NCBI GenBank assembly: GCA_033060915.1
Contig: CM065394.1
Location: 38,388,501-38,452,500, forward strand
Length of the DNA stretch: 64,000 bases
Origin: Euryodendron excelsum
Lineage: Eukaryota; Streptophyta; Magnoliopsida; Ericales; Pentaphylacaceae
Direction: 5' to 3'
The notes below the pieces were generated by a model that was given only the letters and a program-made list of their open reading frames with translations, was not told the origin of the DNA and made no database searches. Position 1 is the first letter of the stretch. Each line of letters begins with the position of its first letter. Of this stretch, positions 13,266 to 25,900 are shown piece after piece. The translations under genes were made by a program, and so were the position numbers.

Positions 13266-13790
13266 ATCAGCTCAAAAGCTTTACGACTGACAAAACCCAA
13301 TACCAGTAATTTAACTGAGGATAGTTTCATGGTTGCAGAGGAAGATAATATTTATAGAAAGCACAGACAAAAAAAAAGAAACATGAGCAGAAAATCAACT
13401 GAAAACCCCCCTGGTTTCGATGGGAATCATTCTATTGAAAATTTATCTGGTGATGCGCCTCATAAAACTGTGAAAGCTCCTAAGAAAGAGAGTAGCGGGA
13501 AAGAAGTTGAACGTGCTAGTGATTATGTCATAAGCCACGCTTTTAAACCATCCTTGAAGGCTGTGTAAGACTATTCTATGGCAACAAATGTTATCACTAA
13601 TAAAGAAAGGAAAAAAATGAAAGAAAGAAAAGAATTTGCAATTGCTGTGGAGGCATTGTCGTTTGCTGTTCAGTATTTTCCTTCAGCCATCTTATGGAGG
13701 CTTGGACCTGGCACAAGAGCACGATCATATCTGAGTCAATGCTGCGAATGGCGGAAAGGCTTGAATTCTTGAGAGTTAGAAGTTACTTGT
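13266..13790 (+). pseudogene. Possible gene fragment of unknown origin
   Basis: A Lys/Ser/Asn-rich open frame, less AT-biased than its surroundings, ends at a TAA at 13566-13568. It may start at a splice acceptor (TTTCTATCAG|CTC at about 13270) or belong to a 129-codon frame from 13179, whose first part looks like intron or UTR. Further codon-like sequence continues in other frames to about 13790, where it meets the tail of the minus-strand peptide gene. I do not recognise the family. It could be a captured exon, the last exon of a lost gene or a chance frame. Confidence 0.25.
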
Positions 13791-14022
13791 TTTGGGTCGG
13801 GTTCGATCTGCTCGGGGGAATCACCCGAAAGCTCGAGTCCACCTTCTTGAATGGATCTTTTCTGCCACCTGCCTGCAAATCTCTGTGACCTTTTGAATCC
13901 ACATTTGATGAATGTGCTTCTGTAAGTAGGAGACGAGACGCTTGGGCTCCGCTAGGCCATGAATGAAGAATCAGCACAAGTGCAAGAACAAAAGCAGCCA
14001 GTGATCTTGAGCAGGACTCCAT
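13783..14022 (-). CDS. Small secreted signalling-peptide precursor (CLE/IDA-like)
   Basis: A 79-residue single-exon precursor. Residues about 1-28 form a signal peptide (hydrophobic core LAAFVLALVLILHSW, then GAQA). A polar, variable middle follows, and the C-terminus VIPPSRSNPTQNK sits at the very end, as in precursors cleaved to a 12-14 residue signal. VIPPSRSNPTQN shares IPPS and the final N with the IDA/IDL motif. It shares P, S, N-P and N at TDIF/CLE spacing with CLE dodecapeptides. It lacks the central Gly-Pro of CLE and the PSKRHN tail of IDA, so family assignment is open. A TATAAAT box on the minus strand (14090-14096) lies 68 bp upstream of the ATG, a good promoter distance. Start and stop are unambiguous. 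Expected to be apoplastic and perceived by a leucine-rich-repeat receptor kinase, which is inference only. Confidence 0.6.
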   Translation of the reverse strand: MESCSRSLAAFVLALVLILHSWPSGAQASRLLLTEAHSSNVDSKGHRDLQAGGRKDPFKKVDSSFRVIPPSRSNPTQNK

Positions 14023-14089
14023 GACTGAATAATATGATAGCTTGTAATAAGCTCTTTTGTGATGAGATTTAATGGGTCTCTAAGTGTTG

Positions 14090-14096
14090 ATTTATA
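14090..14096 (-). promoter_or_regulatory. TATA box of the small-peptide gene
   Basis: The minus strand reads GATATAAATCAAC here. It lies 68 bp upstream of the start codon at 14022, which leaves a 5'UTR of roughly 35 nt. Confidence 0.5.
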
Positions 14097-17000
14097 TCTA
14101 ATTTTTTACTTTTTCAAAATCCACCGAGGGGATCCGATGATGCAAGTGGGATCATGTGATTTTTTCTTTGACTGTTCCTTGTTATGACTCTGACCGGTCG
14201 ACTTCAAGATTAGTTGTTACAGTTTTTTTTTCAGAGCTCGCGATCATGTGATCGGTCACGTGATAATAATATTGAAATCTTTTTTGGGAGTTGAAGTTGT
14301 TAATATTATATATCTATGGTCAGCCTCGAGATGTTGTATTGCTCAATAAACAAAACTGATAGAAGTTGTGTTCTAATCCACGACCAACAATCTGTGGATT
14401 AATAATCCGAAGAAATATATGGGCATTGATATCGATAAGTTGCCTTGTGATCTTCTCCTGTTATCAATGCGCTGTCACCTGAAAGCTTTATTGGTACTTG
14501 GATCCATGAAAACGTGATTGGCTTGTTCATATGTGATTTGGGTCAAATCCAATAAAAAGTGAAGACGTTTCGTTTTTATGATTATACCTAAAAAAACAAG
14601 TCTTAACAGGGCTAACAGTCTCTGTAAAATGTCTAAATTAATCTTGCTTTTTTCTTTAGTTCATATGTTCTCTTTATGTAGATAAAAAGGGGTGCATTAC
14701 TCTACGTTTTTTTGGTTATAACTTAAAAACAAGTCTTAACAGGGCTAATATTCTCTTAAAATCTCTAAATTAATCTTGCTTTTTTCTTTAATTCATATAT
14801 TCTCTTTGTGTAAAAAGGGGTGTTTGAACGGTAGATTATTTAGTAATTTATAAATTAAATTTATGACTTTTTTAAATTATATTTGATTCCCGTTAAAAGA
14901 AGTGTTTTTTTAAATTTAGCTTAAGCTTAAAAAAAACTTTTAAAATAAGTAAATTTTGTAAAACTAGTTTAAGCTAAAATGCTATCCAATCACGCCCCAA
15001 GTTCTAAACCTTACAATTTTGCAAATCCAGAAAATTCTCTAAAATCTAAACTCTCTCTTTGCACCCTGAATTCCAAATTCGTTGAAACTCCACCGTCATC
15101 TCCAGCTTTAACTCCATCCCAGTCACAATAACCACTTCGGTTTAGATTTCTAGTTTATGTTTTTCAAGTTTTCATTAAAATAAAATAATGAAAACTATTT
15201 GACAAACAAAAACCAGACACGTGATTTTTCGCTGCTGCACATGAAACTGGGACTTTCATGGAAGATGACGTCATTCCATAGGTATTATTAAATTGGCTAG
15301 CTACGATGGATGTGTAGTGATTGGAAATATATACAAGTGTGTATGTATATATATGCATATATAAGGTCCATTAGTGGTTTGCAGAAAGAAATGAGGGCAT
15401 TAGAGTAATTTTGTTTTCTTTTATTAGTTCCTGCAGATTAACAAATGCATGAGTAGTGCATGAGGTACACGCCTATTATTTCCAATAGTTACTGTTAGTT
15501 TTGCACTGTAATTCAAATGGCATGTAAGTAGGCCTATCTGGCAATGCTGTTAATTTTTATATTTTATTTTGTATTTTTATTTTATATTTTTGTTGTGTTT
15601 TTTTTGTAATTTGATGATGGGCATTTGTAAGTTATCGTTGTACCAATAGTACTAGACTAATATTTTGATAAGAGAGAACATATCAATTTTAGTATTTTTA
15701 GTTTTTTTTTCTAATTTTATAAACAATTAAAAAAATTTAAACAAATGTTGTTTTTTATATTTTTTTAAAAAAATAAAAAACAAAAACAATAAACATTACA
15801 AAAAACAAGACCAAGTGTTTACTTTTAAACAATAGGAGTTTATAGGTTTTTCGGTTAAATCAGGAGATAAATTTTAATTAACCCTTATTAATATGGCCGG
15901 TTTCTTTCTCTATCCACAAGGCCCATCGGTAGCCTATGGGTGGCCTTGTGCCATTGGTTTGTAAGCTTGGCCCACCTGAAGCCTGGCCCACAAGTTAGAG
16001 AAATTTTAAAAAGTTGTAAAATTTACAAGAAATTTAAAATTGACAAAGCCTGGCCAAGCCCAAGGTCCACCCAAGCCCGATACCTCAAAGCCCCGCCCAA
16101 CAATCTGAATTTTTTAAAAGAAATATAAAAAAATAGGTACCAGGGGCTAGGGTTGGGCCTAGGTTTAGAGGTAAAAATTGGCCCGACTCAAATTTTAATC
16201 GAACCCAACCCAGCTTGGCTTCACCCAGCATGACCGAGCCCAAGTTGAAACTGGACGGGCATGCCATTTTTCCAAAAGGACCAAACTACTAAAGTGTTGC
16301 TAGTGATCAAAACAAGTTTAAACATCTTTTAAAAATTGATAAGTTTTTAAGCTAAAATTAAACAACCCATTACTCGATTTAATTAGTTTTACAGACCTAG
16401 TTTTGATATTAAGAACATCATCTAAGCATTCAGTTAATTAATCCCCCTCACTTGTTATAACCTTAATTTTTTAGACCGATCCAAGAGCCTCACATACAGC
16501 GTCCTGAGAGATAAGGAAACATCTAGAAGTTCTTCGTCTTATTTATAAGTATGCCTTTGGTGGTCGAAAAGGAAATGTTGTAAAAATAATAATTGTTGGT
16601 TGTTTTGTGTTACCATAAGAAATTATAAGGAAAGTAAAATATGTGAAATTTTTTTATCTCTAAATAGTAAATACCATTTATCCTTTTATTTCATGACTGT
16701 TCTATATACCATTTTTAAAGTACGAGAGAAGTACGACTGACAATTTTTCTTTCTCACTTTCTGTCCCTCTTTCAGTTTGCTAACTAATTCCAAGTTTCAA
16801 ATAAATCACTATTCTTTGAGTTATATTTTAAGTCAAAGTTACCCTATTAGCAAGAAATACTCGTGTTCACGTAATACAGCTGGAAAAAGAACAGTATTTA
16901 AGAGTTTGCGCCAAGAATCTATATTCTATAACTTTTTAAAGACAATCCGTTGGTAGCTCAACGATTCCAACTTTTGATTCTCTCTTCCTAATAAATAATG

Positions 17001-18049
17001 TTATTAGAGTTCTTAAATATATGAATCTATTTTAAAAGGGAAGGTGAAATTTTGTACTTCATTCAGCCTAATCTGTATTAGAGTTCTTAAATATAAATCT
17101 ATTTTAAAAGGAAACATTAAATTTTGTACTTTATTCAGCCTAATCTGTTATTAGAGTTCTTAAATATAAATCTATTTTAAAAGGGAAGGTTAAATTTTGG
17201 TACTTTATATGATAGTTGTTAATCTCGTACCGTATTGACTGGTACGGCTCGGTAGGCATTCACCAGTACTTATATGGTGCAAAGAATTTTAAACACTACA
17301 ATCGGTTAACTTGTCGGTCTGTATTGGACATACAGGCTCGTATCAAACTATTCCGGACAATTTAGTTTTTTATCCCATTCATAATTTATCATTGTATTTT
17401 TTATTAGTTATTTTGTTTTGATAACTTTTAAATTTTTTAATATGAGTGATTTCTATATTGATATATATACACAAATAATAATGGCTAGGATCTTTTAGTG
17501 GTGATTTGTTAGATAAAATACTTAGACCTTTTGTTGGATTGTAATAGACAAGACGGATATGTTTTAAGTCTTCTTAAAATACTTGAATCTTATGATTTAC
17601 TGTTTTGAAAACTTTTTAAATTACTTCTAACTTGTATATATTTTGTTATAATGAGATTTTATTTTTTATATTTATATATATATATATATTTTTTTTTTTC
17701 ATAAATATATAATATTTATAGCGACAAACTTGATACAATATGTTAGTACAATCTGGTACGAATATATACCATTTTAATGACAAAAACGATACAATACCCG
17801 ATACGAGATTAACAACTACATTTTATATTGTCTAATCTTGGTGGTGGGAGATTGATGTTGCCTAATCTTGGTATGGGATATGTTGCAACTTAGAAATTTT
17901 TTTAAAACAATAATCGAGTAAATAAATAATTACAAAATAATAAAGGGTAAATGTGAAAAAAATTCCACGGTATAAGGTTATGTGAAGAGAGTGGGGTACA
18001 AACATAAAAAAAAGAAGAAATTTTATGCCTCTTTCCGCGAGATGTCATC
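14097..18049. other. Intergenic region with local duplications
   Basis: No supported gene. It contains a tandem pair of about 125 bp at 14593-14823 (shared ACAAGTCTTAACAGGGCTAA and TAATCTTGCTTTTTTCTTTA). A possible hAT-type MITE lies at about 14817-14998 (ends GGGGTGTTTG and inverse GGGGCGTGATTGG). A GC-richer block at 15905-16270 carries repeated GGCCC/GCCCA motifs and resembles decayed transposon sequence. A triple minisatellite at about 16999-17215 is listed separately. Confidence 0.5.
16999..17215. repeat. Three tandem copies of a ~74-bp unit
   Basis: Each copy contains TTAGAGTTCTTAAATATA, AATCTATTTTAAAAGG and AAATTTTG.TACTT. The first two end with ATTCAGCCTAATCTGT; the third is cut short. 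Copies 2 and 3 share a 3-bp deletion relative to copy 1, which suggests stepwise duplication. Confidence 0.75.
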
Positions 18050-18181
18050 GACGACTCCGAGGACAAGGACGGTCGACTCCGAGAGGACCAATCCTTGAAG
18101 TAGATGGTCCAAACTCCAAAGTTGAAAGCCAAATCGCGTGAATTCATTGCTCAATATCCTCATCGGCTTCCCTGATCTCAG
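18050..18181 (+). other. Candidate 5'UTR exon of the UBC gene
   Basis: This GC-richer, UTR-like stretch ends at CTCAG|GTAAAT (donor at 18182) and is followed by CTCTCGCTCT-rich sequence typical of a plant first intron. The next good acceptor is TTCCTAG at 20926-20928, directly before the UBC start codon. That would give a 2,747-bp 5'UTR intron. The exon's left end and its link to UBC are inferred. A transcript is needed to confirm it. Confidence 0.4.
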
Positions 18182-20710
18182 GTAAATTGATTCTTCTCGC
18201 TCTCGCTCTGTGGTCGCTTTTGCTTAGATAATTCATGGATCTCCCTGGCTAGAAGTTATTGTCGATTCCTTCTCCTGATTCAATTTCTCGTTGTTTTAAT
18301 GACGATAAACTTCCAGTGTCCTGTCAATATATTGATTTTCCAATTACATGTTTGAACCATGTTCTTACCTTGATTTGCTTGATTCTTCATCCCATCTGGG
18401 TTTAAATATGCATATTTGTTGTTTGTGATTCTGATTAGATATTATATATAATGGCGAAATTTCTCGTGCTTGGACACGAATTAGGGGTAAATCAGGGAAT
18501 AAATAATGATGAAATTCAAATGTAGTTGAAGAAATTCTGTTCCGGTTTTCGGTGATTGCAGTGTTATTACTTATTACAGAAAATTTGACTAATAGTTAAC
18601 CTTCTGGTGCAAATGGATTGGTTAATCCACTCAATCCACTGACCTAGGGTTTTGATGCTTCCTTGATGTTGCCCAAAGCACATTACAATTTTCTTGCAGG
18701 TTGGGGCTTTATGTGTGCATCACCAATATGGTGTTAGACTTAAATATTTTCTGAAAGCATGCTTCCTAAATTTAGCATTTCCAGGTCTTATTTTGTCATA
18801 CCGAGAAAGTATTCAGTAAAACATTGATACCACGTCAGTGAATGAAACAGATTCCACATGAGGCGTGATTTTATTGGTTGGTGAGATGTGGTATCACTGT
18901 AACAGTGGATATTTTTTCATCTCTACGTGCATTTGACATTTGATGGAAAATGAAATGATTTCATTAGGAAGGGAGTTTCTGTCAGTTGACATGGAGTTCC
19001 AAAACAGAATCGGATTTTGAAGGACAAAAAAATCCCGTTTTGAAATTCCTTCTAAATTGTTGTATTTGGGCGGAATTCAAGGTTGTCCCAGGATTATAGT
19101 CCTGGGTCAATGTATCCCTGGCCTTATCGGGAAAGGCAATCCAAGGTATCCAGCTTTTCTTTTGCATGGACAAGAAGATGGGATAGGGCTAATCCAATCC
19201 TATCTCATGTTGGGTATGACAAGCTACAAGGTGGTGTAATGTGGTAGAATGACAAACATGTCCCCCATGAAAACAAGATCAAAACAACAGCATTGGGTCT
19301 GACTGTGGACTGAAACCACACTTGAGCAATACAAGAGATCAAGATTAACCTGCCCAACATATGGCAAGAATGTTCTATGGGTCCAACAAAGGAATAAAAT
19401 ATTTTAATGAAAATTAGTAGGAACAACAAACAGTGATTATAATAAAGGAGACCACACGCAATTTTTAAGAAACTAAAACAGGAAATAAATCTTAACAAAT
19501 TTGTTTTTTAATTGTTGGTACAATTTCTACACTATTCATCTTCTCTCTAGTAAATAACTGATTACTAGTTACAAGACAAACCTTCCCATTTTTAAAAATT
19601 AATGTGTAGAAAAAAAACCCTAGAAACCCCATCTATAACATATCCTTATGAAAGAAAAGAAAAAAGAGAAATAAGTAATTGCTGATAACTGTGAAAGGAA
19701 GAAAGTAGAGGAGAAGAAGCAAATATAAGAAAGCAGATCATGGCCTCCGGATAAGGAATACTAATAAAAATATATTAGTTTCCATAAACAAGAAGGAGGC
19801 CGTATCCATAAACAAGAGAAATGAGATAGAGGGATGTATAAAAATGTATTGAGAGGGGTAGATTTGTAAATTGACATTCTTATCCCATTCCCCTCTTATT
19901 CTTGGATAAATACTACTAATACCCACCCCCTTGTGGGACTGCTACATACCACGTACATGGGTTTATTCATCCGAGTTGGATTAATAATCCCGTGTCATTT
20001 AGCACAACCAAGCGCAGGAATGTTCGGGGTAAGGGCTTTATAATCCAATCGCCCCCTTATCCCGCGAACAACCGTGGCCTTAAGGGAAAAAATTGGTAAT
20101 AAACATTTTTCTTCATTGAAATTCCATTAATGCCAAACAACAAAAATGAGTGTGATATTAATTCCATTCGTTTCCTTTCTCTTTTACAAATCGCTTTTTC
20201 AACAGCTTTTGATGGGATTTGATTCCAAACGCATTCGGGTTTCCAATTTTTTTATAGAGGGTTTATGTGTTTAATCTCATAAGGTTTTACCTCATTTGTG
20301 TGGTTGCGTTCTCGCATTGTCTTCCAGTTCTTGTAGTGGTTTCCTCTCTTGGGCTGAATCAGTGGATCTCTGTTGGACTTAGCTCCCCATTAATTTTGGT
20401 GTTTAATGTATATAATTGGATGTCCTTTCTTGCACATATGATTTGAGATGGATATGGAGTTTTGTACAAGGAAATATTTTTTCAGCATTTCTTGTTGTGA
20501 TAAATGTGTCAACATGTGCATGCTGGGCACTATGTTTGGATGATCTTTCGTGTTAAATTCATGATAAGTTGTACTTTTGATGAAGCCACCCCAAGATACT
20601 CCTTTCACCCTGTACCAGCTAGCTCAATGGTATACCATTTTCTTCATAAAAAATTAGATTAGTGACTTGAATTTTCTGCTATAGAAGTTTTTTGTTCAAA
20701 ATTTTCATAA

Positions 20711-20861
20711 GGATTCATTATTTCTTAATATCTTGTTGAATGACGCTTATGTTTTCCAGTCAACAAATTACAAAGCATTCAGCATTTTTAAAAGGATACA
20801 TTATTTCTTAATATCTTGTTGAATGACACTCATGTTTTTCAGTAAACAAATTACAAAGCAA
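20711..20861. repeat. Direct repeat of ~70-80 bp just upstream of the UBC start
   Basis: Two copies share TTATTTCTTAATATCTTGTT, GAATGAC and AACAAATTACAAAGCA. They lie within the presumed 5'UTR intron, about 70-220 bp before the start codon. Confidence 0.7.
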
Positions 20862-20928
20862 AGGGACAGCCAGGAAACTCAAGCCAGGGACTTTATCTGC
20901 TGTTTTTCTTACCATTGGAAATTCCTAG

Positions 20929-22860
20929 ATGGCAGAGAAAGCGTGTGTAAAACGCCTTCAGAAGGAATATAGAGCCCTTTGTAAAGTATGCTCTACTCTT
21001 ATTCCTTATTTGTTTATTAAATATAATGAGTATGATATATTGTTGAAGCTGAGAACTTATGTTTTTTTCCTCTCCGTCCAAAGTTTTAAGAAAGCCATCG
21101 TATGTTTATGGTTTATAATCTAATTTCTTCTAGGGTAGTGCTATTTGTGCTTCACTTCTGTATGGTTCTGCACCCCTTTACTTTCATGATTTTCATCATG
21201 TGCTTATTATTTGGAATGTGGACCATTGCTTGGTGCAATGGCACTTCTTAATATGGAGTGCAGGAAGATGAAGGTAGGTTGCATGTAAACAACATTTTTT
21301 CCTTTGTCTTTGTGGATAAAGTAGTGTTTCAATTTCCTTTGCTACAGCTTTTGCCATCTTGCAAAGTTTTTTGTCCATCAGCTTGTCCTTTGGACTTTTG
21401 CTTCTGTTCAATGTTTATTGTACCATGCTTGTGTCTGACCAGTATTGCTGATAAAGTGGTTGTTCACCAGAATCACCAATAAAATTTTGGATTGGTTATA
21501 CCATTTTGTATTTGCAGATACTAGCTAAATATGACAACATTTCATGTATTGATCATGGGGAAAATAAGTGATCTGCTTGATTTGAAAATATTATTTTAGG
21601 CAAACAGAATTTCTATTAGCTGTTTGTTTTTTTGTCAGTCTAAGAATTGAATAAGTAAGAATTTTCATTTAATTCCCTACTTTTCAGATGTGACATAATG
21701 TTAATTGCTACCCCCTCCCCCAAAACAACAAAATTCCCCCATCCTTGTGCGAATGGGCAGCCTGCTGCCCCTACGGGGACTTGATTTTTGGTCCATATTT
21801 TCGATAGCTTTCTGTAAGACTTAGTTTTGTTATGGTGTGAGAGAGGAAAGGGTTGTGGGCTAGTCCATGATGCATATGAAGAATTTGACCAGCTGTGGGA
21901 AATCCACTTTTCAGAGATGAAGATGATGGAGCTGGCAACAACAATGTGCACAACAGTAATTAGAAGAGAGAAAGGCGTGATTGTATTAGTGTTGCTGGGA
22001 CCATTGAGCTAAAACAGGGAAGAGGTGGGGAAGATAGATGCTTTGGCTGTCATTTAATTTTGCATATGCACTTGTCCTTCTAAATCATAAAAAGCTTTCT
22101 GCTGGGGAAACAACAATTGACTGCCAATTTACATGAATTTGGGTTTAGTATAGACCAGTTGAGGAGAGAATTGGATGTCTGAGGGTGGACCAGGTGGCTT
22201 AAGCTTAGCCTAGTATTTGGCTCAGTTTTCTCACTTACATTTGTGAATACAGTTATGCATGCATAGCCCTGCAACTGCTACTAGACGGTTTGGGAGTTTC
22301 TGTGTTGGCTACCCATTTTTTTTGTTCAAAAGCTATTTCCATTTCCTCTGATCGTAACTAAAGATATCGTGAAGGCCTAAACTAGAAAGTTGAATTTTTT
22401 TCTGTAGTTAATTCATTTGCCTAATATAGTACATAGACTACAGTAGCATATCTTTTGATTCTTTATGGTTTTGTGTGATTTCCCTCATAAATGGTATGGT
22501 CCGTGCTCTTCTATTGTGTTGTGTAAACTGTATTTTCATTTTTAGTAAGTGGTAATTGCTTTTGCTACCATTTGTAATATGACAGTATATCTTTGAGTGA
22601 TTTGCAGCTCCCTTGTCTGATTTGGCATGTTGAAATAAATTTTCAATTCCTTTAGTTTCTGTCCTGTGGGTGATATTGTGTCCTTTGTGAATTTGCAGGA
22701 ACCTGTTTCCCATGTCACAGCCCGGCCTTCCCCAAATGATATCCTTGAGTGGCGTAAGTTGCCGTGTCAAACTTATGTTTTCCCCTATGTATTTTTCTTT
22801 GATGATAGAATTTTGGTTCAATAAGGTTTCAAAGTTCTGGATTTAAGTTATGGATTGAGC

Positions 22861-22905
<45 letters not shown>

Positions 22906-25900
22906 TCTCTTGCATGTGTGCTTTTTATTTTTCTTTGGTGTCATCTAATTGTCGGTCGATGTCAAATAAGTATGGTTATTGAAAATAATTTGTTGGTGTT
23001 ATTGACTGAATATTAAGGTGAACTAACTTGCTAATTCCTTTATTGTTTGTGTTCCTTTGAGATTCTTTGTTAGCAATGTCTTGTTAGGGCAATTATGTCC
23101 TTCCAATATATTCATTACATCTAATGAGTACTTGAATAATAATGCAACCCATGCTATCAAAGAATGGAAACTGGGCAATTGCCTAGGCCTGATGGTCATG
23201 CGATGAGTAATGAAATAGTGAACTTAGGCTTTTTGAACAAACATTGGCATCACAAAATGAGGAGTTGTTCCTTCTTGATTTCATTGTTTTTTTGTGCTTT
23301 TATAGCATCCAATACCTTTAGCTTTTTATTTAGTCCAGATCCATAGTTAATTAGTTTCTGTTAGTTGAACTTCCGCATATGGCCAACTACACTAGTCTAA
23401 GCCTAATTTATTAAAGTACAAAATTGGTATTTTGATTATTGATTTTAATTAAACTTTCAGGAAAAAAATTAGTGACTAGTAGTTTTTCATTTGTTCGGAA
23501 TTTGTTAATTTTGTTGAGATCCTTATTTTTCAGCTTCATCCTGTTAATTGAGGCTTTGACACTTTCTGCTGCATTTATACAAGTAGTACATCTGCTGGCA
23601 CTTGCTGTCAGCTTTGTCTATATGCTTTCATCCCCTTATTGTTTATTACATAATTTTATTCTCTATTTATGTATTTCAGATTACGTACTAGAGGGAAGTG
23701 AAGGAACACCTTTTGCAGGTTTGTTATAATTGTTTTTGGTTTGTGATATTGAGCACAACATATTTATTTCATCGGTGGTTTTATTTATTACTGTTTCTGG
23801 GATATGTCAATCTGTTTTGATGCTATTCATGAATGTCTCCCACTTGTATGATAAGGTGGTTATTACCATGGCAAGATCAAGTTTCCTCCAGAGTATCCAT
23901 TTAAACCTCCAGGAATCAGGTAGCATGGGTTCTATTGCTTAAGTTTTTTCCGAAAAATTTATTGGATACTTTTCTTGCTTCTTTTTATTTTTATTTTTTT
24001 GGCATTCTCATGAGGTTGCCTTAACTGAAATTAACACTTTTCTTCCCTGTAGCATGATTACCCCAAATGGACGGTTTATGACACAAAAGAAAATCTGCCT
24101 GTCTATGAGTGATTGTAAGTGCTGTTAAGTTTTATTGGTTAAGGAATCATCTGTTCTCTGATAACTGATTTTATTTTCTCCTCCTCTGTATCATTATTCA
24201 GTTCATCCAGAAAGTTGGAATCCGATGTGGTCTGTATCAAGGTAACAAATTGCCATTGATGGAGAAACTATGACATTGTTTGTAACCATTTTATCGAGCC
24301 TCTGATGCTCACTTGTGTTTTTGTTTTAAGTGCAGCATACTTACAGGCCTTCTCTCATTCATGGTGAGTTTGTCTCTAGTAGTCTAATAACTAATTTTAC
24401 AAGTAATTACATTTATAATATCAGTTGTTTGGTATTTTTGTAAAGCACTCTCTACAAAAATGAAGCTGAACTACAATGTGATGTTTTAGTAATTTTCTAA
24501 TACTCAAATAACAAAAGAACATAAAAACAATAAACAGAAAAAAAAAAAAAAAAAGAAGGAAAGAAAAGAAAAGAAAAGAAACGAAAAATTTAGAGGAACA
24601 TCAAAAAAGCACGCATAGGGATTAGTTAATTGGACAAAATGCATAATATTCAACATGACTTGATAAGGCCTTGTCCCACTATTTTTTGGTTGGGCTACAT
24701 GAATCTTGTTTTGCCTTGTTACACTATATGGGACCATAACTTATGTTAGATCATATGGCTTTCCATTCGTGCATATATTGTTAAACAATTAACTACATGT
24801 GTCCCTCAATTTCATTAGAAGTTCTCTCAATTTTTCACGTATGTTGTTTGGGGTGTGTTAACCTACCTGTGTCCATATAAATAATAGATAATGCACTATT
24901 TCACCATATGGGGCAGATTCATATTTGGGAAGAAGCGAATAGGAGGATAGGAAAGAAAAGAAAAAAGTTCAGAGGAATGTCGAATGAACATGCATTGGGA
25001 TTAGTTAATTGGCAAAATGCATAGTATAGAACATGACTTGATAAGGCCTTGTCCCCACTATTTTTTGGTTGGGCTGCATGGATCTTTCTTTTGCCATTTT
25101 GCACTATACGGGGCCATAACTTCTATTAGATCATATGGCTTTCCATTCGTACATATGTTGTTAAACATTTATATACCCCGTCTCCCTCAATTTCATAAGA
25201 AGTTCTCTCAGTTTTTCAATACAAATGACAGATATTGCACCGTCACCAAATGAGTTTGCTTGCACAATGCTAAATTTAACAGTCAAATTGATGCACGTAT
25301 CTGATTTTGCATTGTTGTAACTCCGTTTGATTCACTTATTCTGGTGATTGGAGGCCTCCTGTATCTTTTTCACTTTCTCCCTCAGTGTCGATCTTTGCAC
25401 TTTTCTTGTTAATATGCTAGGAAAAGGTTGGACATTGTGGTTCTAACTTTTAATGAGTGTTCTGAGCATCCCCTGTAAGTGTCTCCACTTTTATTTAGAT
25501 TTTGTGCGTAATTGGATGTTCGTAGACCTGAGGCTGCCACTTGATTGATGTTCTGGGTGGTTTGGCCCCTAAATAGCTCTAAAATCTGCTGAATGTGCAC
25601 ATAATAATAATAATAACAACAACAACAACAACAACAACAACAATAATAATAATCTGAACTACTTATCCATAACTATGATAGTAATTATTGGAACCATTTG
25701 CTCTCTAGCCTGCGCCAGCATTTTTTTCCAGATTTATTGCTCAGATCTTATTAAATCTAACATGCCTCCAAGCAGGGAATTGGAGATCCCAATATAGTGA
25801 CAATCTTGTATTTGATTATTTTTAAGCATGCTATTGTGGTTCCAAGCTTTCCTTTGCCTGAGTGTGCATTTCTTTCTTTCTTTATTGTGCAGATGGACAA

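Noticed and set aside
16900..17000. Short tRNA-like words (GTAGCTCAACGATTCCAA)
   Set aside because: No cloverleaf could be formed around them. Treated as chance similarity.
19020..20115. Possible large inverted-repeat element (GGATTATA on opposite strands, GGGATAAGG-like motifs)
   Set aside because: Only short motifs match in inverted orientation. I could not align extended arms or find a target duplication, so it is not listed as a transposon.
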